NCBI GenBank assembly: GCA_038329895.1
Contig: JBBQNM010000001.1
Span: forward strand, 1 to 64,000
Reading direction: 5' to 3'
DNA from: Mayfieldus sp038329895
GTDB lineage: Bacteria > Actinomycetota > Thermoleophilia > Solirubrobacterales > 70-9
Length of the DNA: 64,000 bases
How positions within the stretch are numbered: position 1 is the first letter of the stretch; every line of letters begins with the position of its first letter. The notes beneath the pieces were generated by a model. That model was not told where the DNA came from and made no database searches. It worked only from the letters and a program-made list of their open reading frames with translations. Positions 61,564 through 64,000 of the stretch are shown in pieces. A program made the position numbers and the translations under genes.

Positions 61564-62432
61564 GCGACGTGGGTGTGGCGGGCCAGCTCGGTCTCCGCCT
61601 CGGCGTAGGTGACGTGCTCGCGGTTCGCAAGCAGCCGCTCGGCCGCCGCTCGCGCTCCGACGACGTCGACGGCGGAGGCGGTGCGGCGCGACTCGTGGCG
61701 CACGGGTACACCGTCGATCACCCCAAGGCGCCATCCCTCTCGCTCGGCGACCGCCGCCCAATGCAGGCAGAGCCCCCAACCCATTCCCTCATCGGGAAAA
61801 GGGGCCAGCGCCTTGTAAGCGTCGCGATGCATGAGGACCGCGGGGCCGATCTCGACGAAGCGCGTCTCACGAACCAGCGCCGGGCGGCGCCGGTTCACGT
61901 TCCACCATCCGTAGCTGGCGCGGCTCAGCGCCGGCTGGGCGAGGGTGAGCCGGAAGCGCTCCGCCACCACCAGCAGGCGGTCGAGGAAGTGGCGGCCGAC
62001 CCCGAGGTCGTCGTCGAGGACCAGCACCCAGTCGGCGGCCAGCGGCCCCGCGGTCTCGGCGACCCGGTTGAGGTTCGCGAACTTGCCGCCCCGCAGGTCG
62101 GTGAGCGCCGTTTCGGCGGCGAGCGCCGGCGCCGCCGGGCCCATCGAACCAAGCGCGACGCGCACGTTGTGCACCGACTCGCGGACGCGGCGCAGCGCCG
62201 CCTCGAGCTCCGCCCCATCGCCGCCGTAGATGCCGAGCACCAGCACGTCGCGGCGCGGACCCTCGGCGGCCAGAGCGTCCAGCTCGCGGCCGACGCCCAG
62301 CGCCCGCTGGCGAGCGGTCAGCGCCAGGTCCGCGAGGCGGCCTATCCCGCGCCCGAACAGGCTGCGACGCAGGCGCCGGCGCAGCTTGCTGCGCGCCCGC
62401 CAATCGAGCGGGTAGGCGTCGCCCTCATTCAC
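61560..62432 (-). CDS. GT2-like glycosyltransferase of the glycan locus
   Basis: 290 residues from GTG at 62432, overlapping the WsaF-like stop by 4 bases. The core ADWVLVLDDDLGVGRHFLDRLLVVAERF has a DDD metal site, and VRETRFVEIGPAVLMHRDAYKALAPFPDEGMGWGLCLHWAAV the GWG-type acceptor-site block. The N-terminal half is atypical: instead of the usual VVIPTYN strand it has DVLVLGIYGGDGAELEAALRRV, so the nucleotide-binding region is diverged. Function as a transferase is likely but the donor is unknown. Confidence 0.68.
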   Translation of the reverse strand: MNEGDAYPLDWRARSKLRRRLRRSLFGRGIGRLADLALTARQRALGVGRELDALAAEGPRRDVLVLGIYGGDGAELEAALRRVRESVHNVRVALGSMGPAAPALAAETALTDLRGGKFANLNRVAETAGPLAADWVLVLDDDLGVGRHFLDRLLVVAERFRLTLAQPALSRASYGWWNVNRRRPALVRETRFVEIGPAVLMHRDAYKALAPFPDEGMGWGLCLHWAAVAEREGWRLGVIDGVPVRHESRRTASAVDVVGARAAAERLLANREHVTYAEAETELARHTHVA

Positions 62433-64000
62433 GCTTGGTCGATGAACGCTCGCAGGCGCTCGATCATGCTTGGGCTGAACGAGTCCTGCCAGCTGCGGCT
62501 CCATTTGACGTCCGCTCCGCGCAGCCGGCGATCGTGGTCCGCCGAGGCGGCGACCGCCTCGCGTATCCCCTCCTTGATCCCCTCGATCGTCGGCTCGATC
62601 GCGATCAGGTTCTCGGAGATAGCGGCCAGCGCCTCGCGGGTCTTGTTCTCGAACGTGTTGGTGACCACCGGCATGCCGGCGGCGGACATCTCCAGCGTCA
62701 CGAGGCTGGGGTGGGGAGTGAGCATCAGCGAGAGGCCGACCGCGTGGCCGCGCAACGCGTCCGCGTACTGGCCGGGGTCCTGACGCTCGAGGATCTTGAC
62801 CCGCAGACCGTTCCCATAGCGGATCTCGCCGGCTTGCTTGGGACCGATCCCGTGCAGCTGCCAGCCCTCGAGCGTGCCCTCATCGAGGGCCTCGGCGAGG
62901 GCGATCAGGCCCAGCTCGAACATGTTTTGCTCCGCGTGAAGCTCGGGACGCACATGGAAGAGCAGCTTGCGCTCGGAGTCGCGTAGCTCCTCCGGCGAGG
63001 GCGGGTCCACCTGCGTGATTGCGTTCTGGAACGCCACCGAGTCTTCGTCGCCGGCTCCGTTTTGCTCGGCGAACACGCCGAGCCTCTGGTCGCGGAAGTA
63101 TTCGCGCAGCAGCTCGGTGGAGAAGAGGGCGTAATGGGGGAAGTCGTAGCTTTGGCGCGCCAGCGCGGCCTCGCTGCCCATTGGCAGCGTCAGCGGCTCG
63201 CACTCCGGGATCAAGTACAGGAAGCGCTTCCCGCCGAGTTGCTCGGTGGCTCGATGGGCGATCTGCGCGGTCCACCAGGTGGTGGCGAGGAAGCGGTCAT
63301 CGGGGCTGACCTGAACCGCGTTGGAGCGATCGTGGGCCAGCTCGACGTCGATCAGGTCCATGGTCCCCTCCATCCCCTCGAACCGCTCGATGTCCTGGCG
63401 CCAGCTCGGCGGAAGGTAGAAGGGCTCGTCGACGGACAGTACGCGCACCCTCACGCTGGCCTCGGCAAGCTTGCGCGCCAGGTTGAACTTATCCACCGAG
63501 TCGTCGAAGAAGCGCTCGAGCTCGATCTTCGGGATCAGGACATTGAGGCGCTGGGGCGCGGCGGGCGTGACCTCGAGCCGCAGCGGCGCGATCAGCCGCT
63601 GCAAACGCGCGGCGACGGGCGGCTCGGAGGCTAGGGGGAGCTTCAGCATCGTGGCAAGAGTCTCCCGCCCCGGGGGCGGCGGCGGCAGACGCAACATCTT
63701 GACCGCGCTCAGCGTTGCTCGCCACACCGAAGCGGCCACGAGCCTGCGCTCGGAACCCAGGGTCTTGGAGCGTCCGATTCGCGCGCGGACGATCAGCCAT
63801 ACCCAGCTGACCGGTGAGCGCTCGACCCGCGCCCAGCGCCGTAGCAGCCGGCGTTTGCGTCTGCCGATCGCCTTTCCTCCGCGTAGCAGCAGCAGCTCCG
63901 CCGAAGTGCGCACTCCCAGAAGGACGGGGTAGCTGAGCCGCGCCGGCGAAAGGCGGCGAGCGATCGCCGCACGAAGGCCGGAGGGGCTCCGGATTGCGTT
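62429..64000 (-). CDS. WsaF-like (rhamnosyltransferase family) glycosyltransferase, 5' end off the window
   Basis: The frame is open to the right edge, so the N-terminus may be missing; the first in-window start is GTG at 63913 (494 residues). LNVLIPKIELERFFDDSVDKFNLARKLAEASVRVRVLSVDEP is the N-terminal domain typical of WsaF; KRFLYLIPECEPLTLPMGSEAALARQSYDFPHYALFSTELLREYF is the most characteristic block. The C-terminal GT-B half has GLSLMLTPHPSLVTLEMSAAGMPVVTNTFENKTREAL. WsaF of Geobacillus adds rhamnose in S-layer glycan assembly. The SPDDRFLATTWWTAQIAHRA segment fits too. It heads the visible long leftward operon. Confidence 0.8.
   Translation of the reverse strand, partial: NAIRSPSGLRAAIARRLSPARLSYPVLLGVRTSAELLLLRGGKAIGRRKRRLLRRWARVERSPVSWVWLIVRARIGRSKTLGSERRLVAASVWRATLSAVKMLRLPPPPPGRETLATMLKLPLASEPPVAARLQRLIAPLRLEVTPAAPQRLNVLIPKIELERFFDDSVDKFNLARKLAEASVRVRVLSVDEPFYLPPSWRQDIERFEGMEGTMDLIDVELAHDRSNAVQVSPDDRFLATTWWTAQIAHRATEQLGGKRFLYLIPECEPLTLPMGSEAALARQSYDFPHYALFSTELLREYFRDQRLGVFAEQNGAGDEDSVAFQNAITQVDPPSPEELRDSERKLLFHVRPELHAEQNMFELGLIALAEALDEGTLEGWQLHGIGPKQAGEIRYGNGLRVKILERQDPGQYADALRGHAVGLSLMLTPHPSLVTLEMSAAGMPVVTNTFENKTREALAAISENLIAIEPTIEGIKEGIREAVAASADHDRRLRGADVKWSRSWQDSFSPSMIERLRAFIDQA

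Overview
The window is 64 kb of high-GC, densely coded DNA. Gene content points to an actinobacterium of the Thermoleophilia/Solirubrobacterales type: a zincin family tied to coenzyme F420 in actinobacteria, a PAC2-family protein, GTG starts and a near-leaderless toxin-antitoxin promoter, a Cheo-type LexA box, and a short secreted protein with GAVT-like repeats that is common in that class. This assignment is an inference from gene families; there is no rRNA in the window to test it, and I found no tRNA, CRISPR array, transposase or integrase.

Positions 1-17.8 kb are mostly housekeeping: a truncated tocopherol-cyclase/AttH-like gene, a SpoIID-like cell-wall protein, an aldehyde dehydrogenase, a leftward run (M15-like peptidase, lipoprotein, class II fumarase, NlpC/P60-like enzyme), ileS, a catalase-related haem protein convergent with a 59-residue tautomerase, trxA, a Ppm-like glycosyltransferase, PolX with a PHP domain, trehalose-phosphatase, a TauE/SafE exporter split into two half-genes, and ArfB. 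Positions 17.8-36 kb carry a YhaM-like exonuclease, a very large beta-helix protein gene broken by two separate frame changes, a PAC2 / UBP-zinc-finger / YceI cluster, a UvrD-type helicase-nuclease, an inositol-phosphatase/zincin pair, a highly basic protein behind a LexA-type box, a VapBC-like module, and a sigma factor fused to its own zinc-binding anti-sigma-like domain and translationally coupled to a secreted protein.

Positions 36-64 kb are a surface-glycan locus. It contains UDP-glucuronate decarboxylase, an initiating polyprenyl glycosylphosphotransferase, a full set for GDP-heptose (transaldolase, GmhA-, HddA-, GmhB- and HddC-like), a full set for the late steps of dTDP-Fuc3NAc (FdtA-, FdtB- and FdtC-like), five methyltransferases, several glycosyltransferases including GT26 and WsaF-like types, and a 1,056-residue membrane protein. 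From the right edge to 47.7 kb nearly everything reads leftward with stop/start overlaps, so it is probably one long transcript. The gene combination resembles S-layer glycan clusters known from thermophilic bacilli.

The left end of the glycan locus is scrambled. One open frame (37020-38609) is a mosaic of the 5' end of a UXS-like epimerase gene, a piece of a phosphodiesterase gene, and a secreted glycoside hydrolase. A 116-bp tract in it is identical to part of the phosphodiesterase-glycosyltransferase gene at 39666-42202, which itself carries a frameshift and an internal stop. These scars, the self-regulated sigma factor fusion, and the LexA-box basic protein are the most unusual things here.
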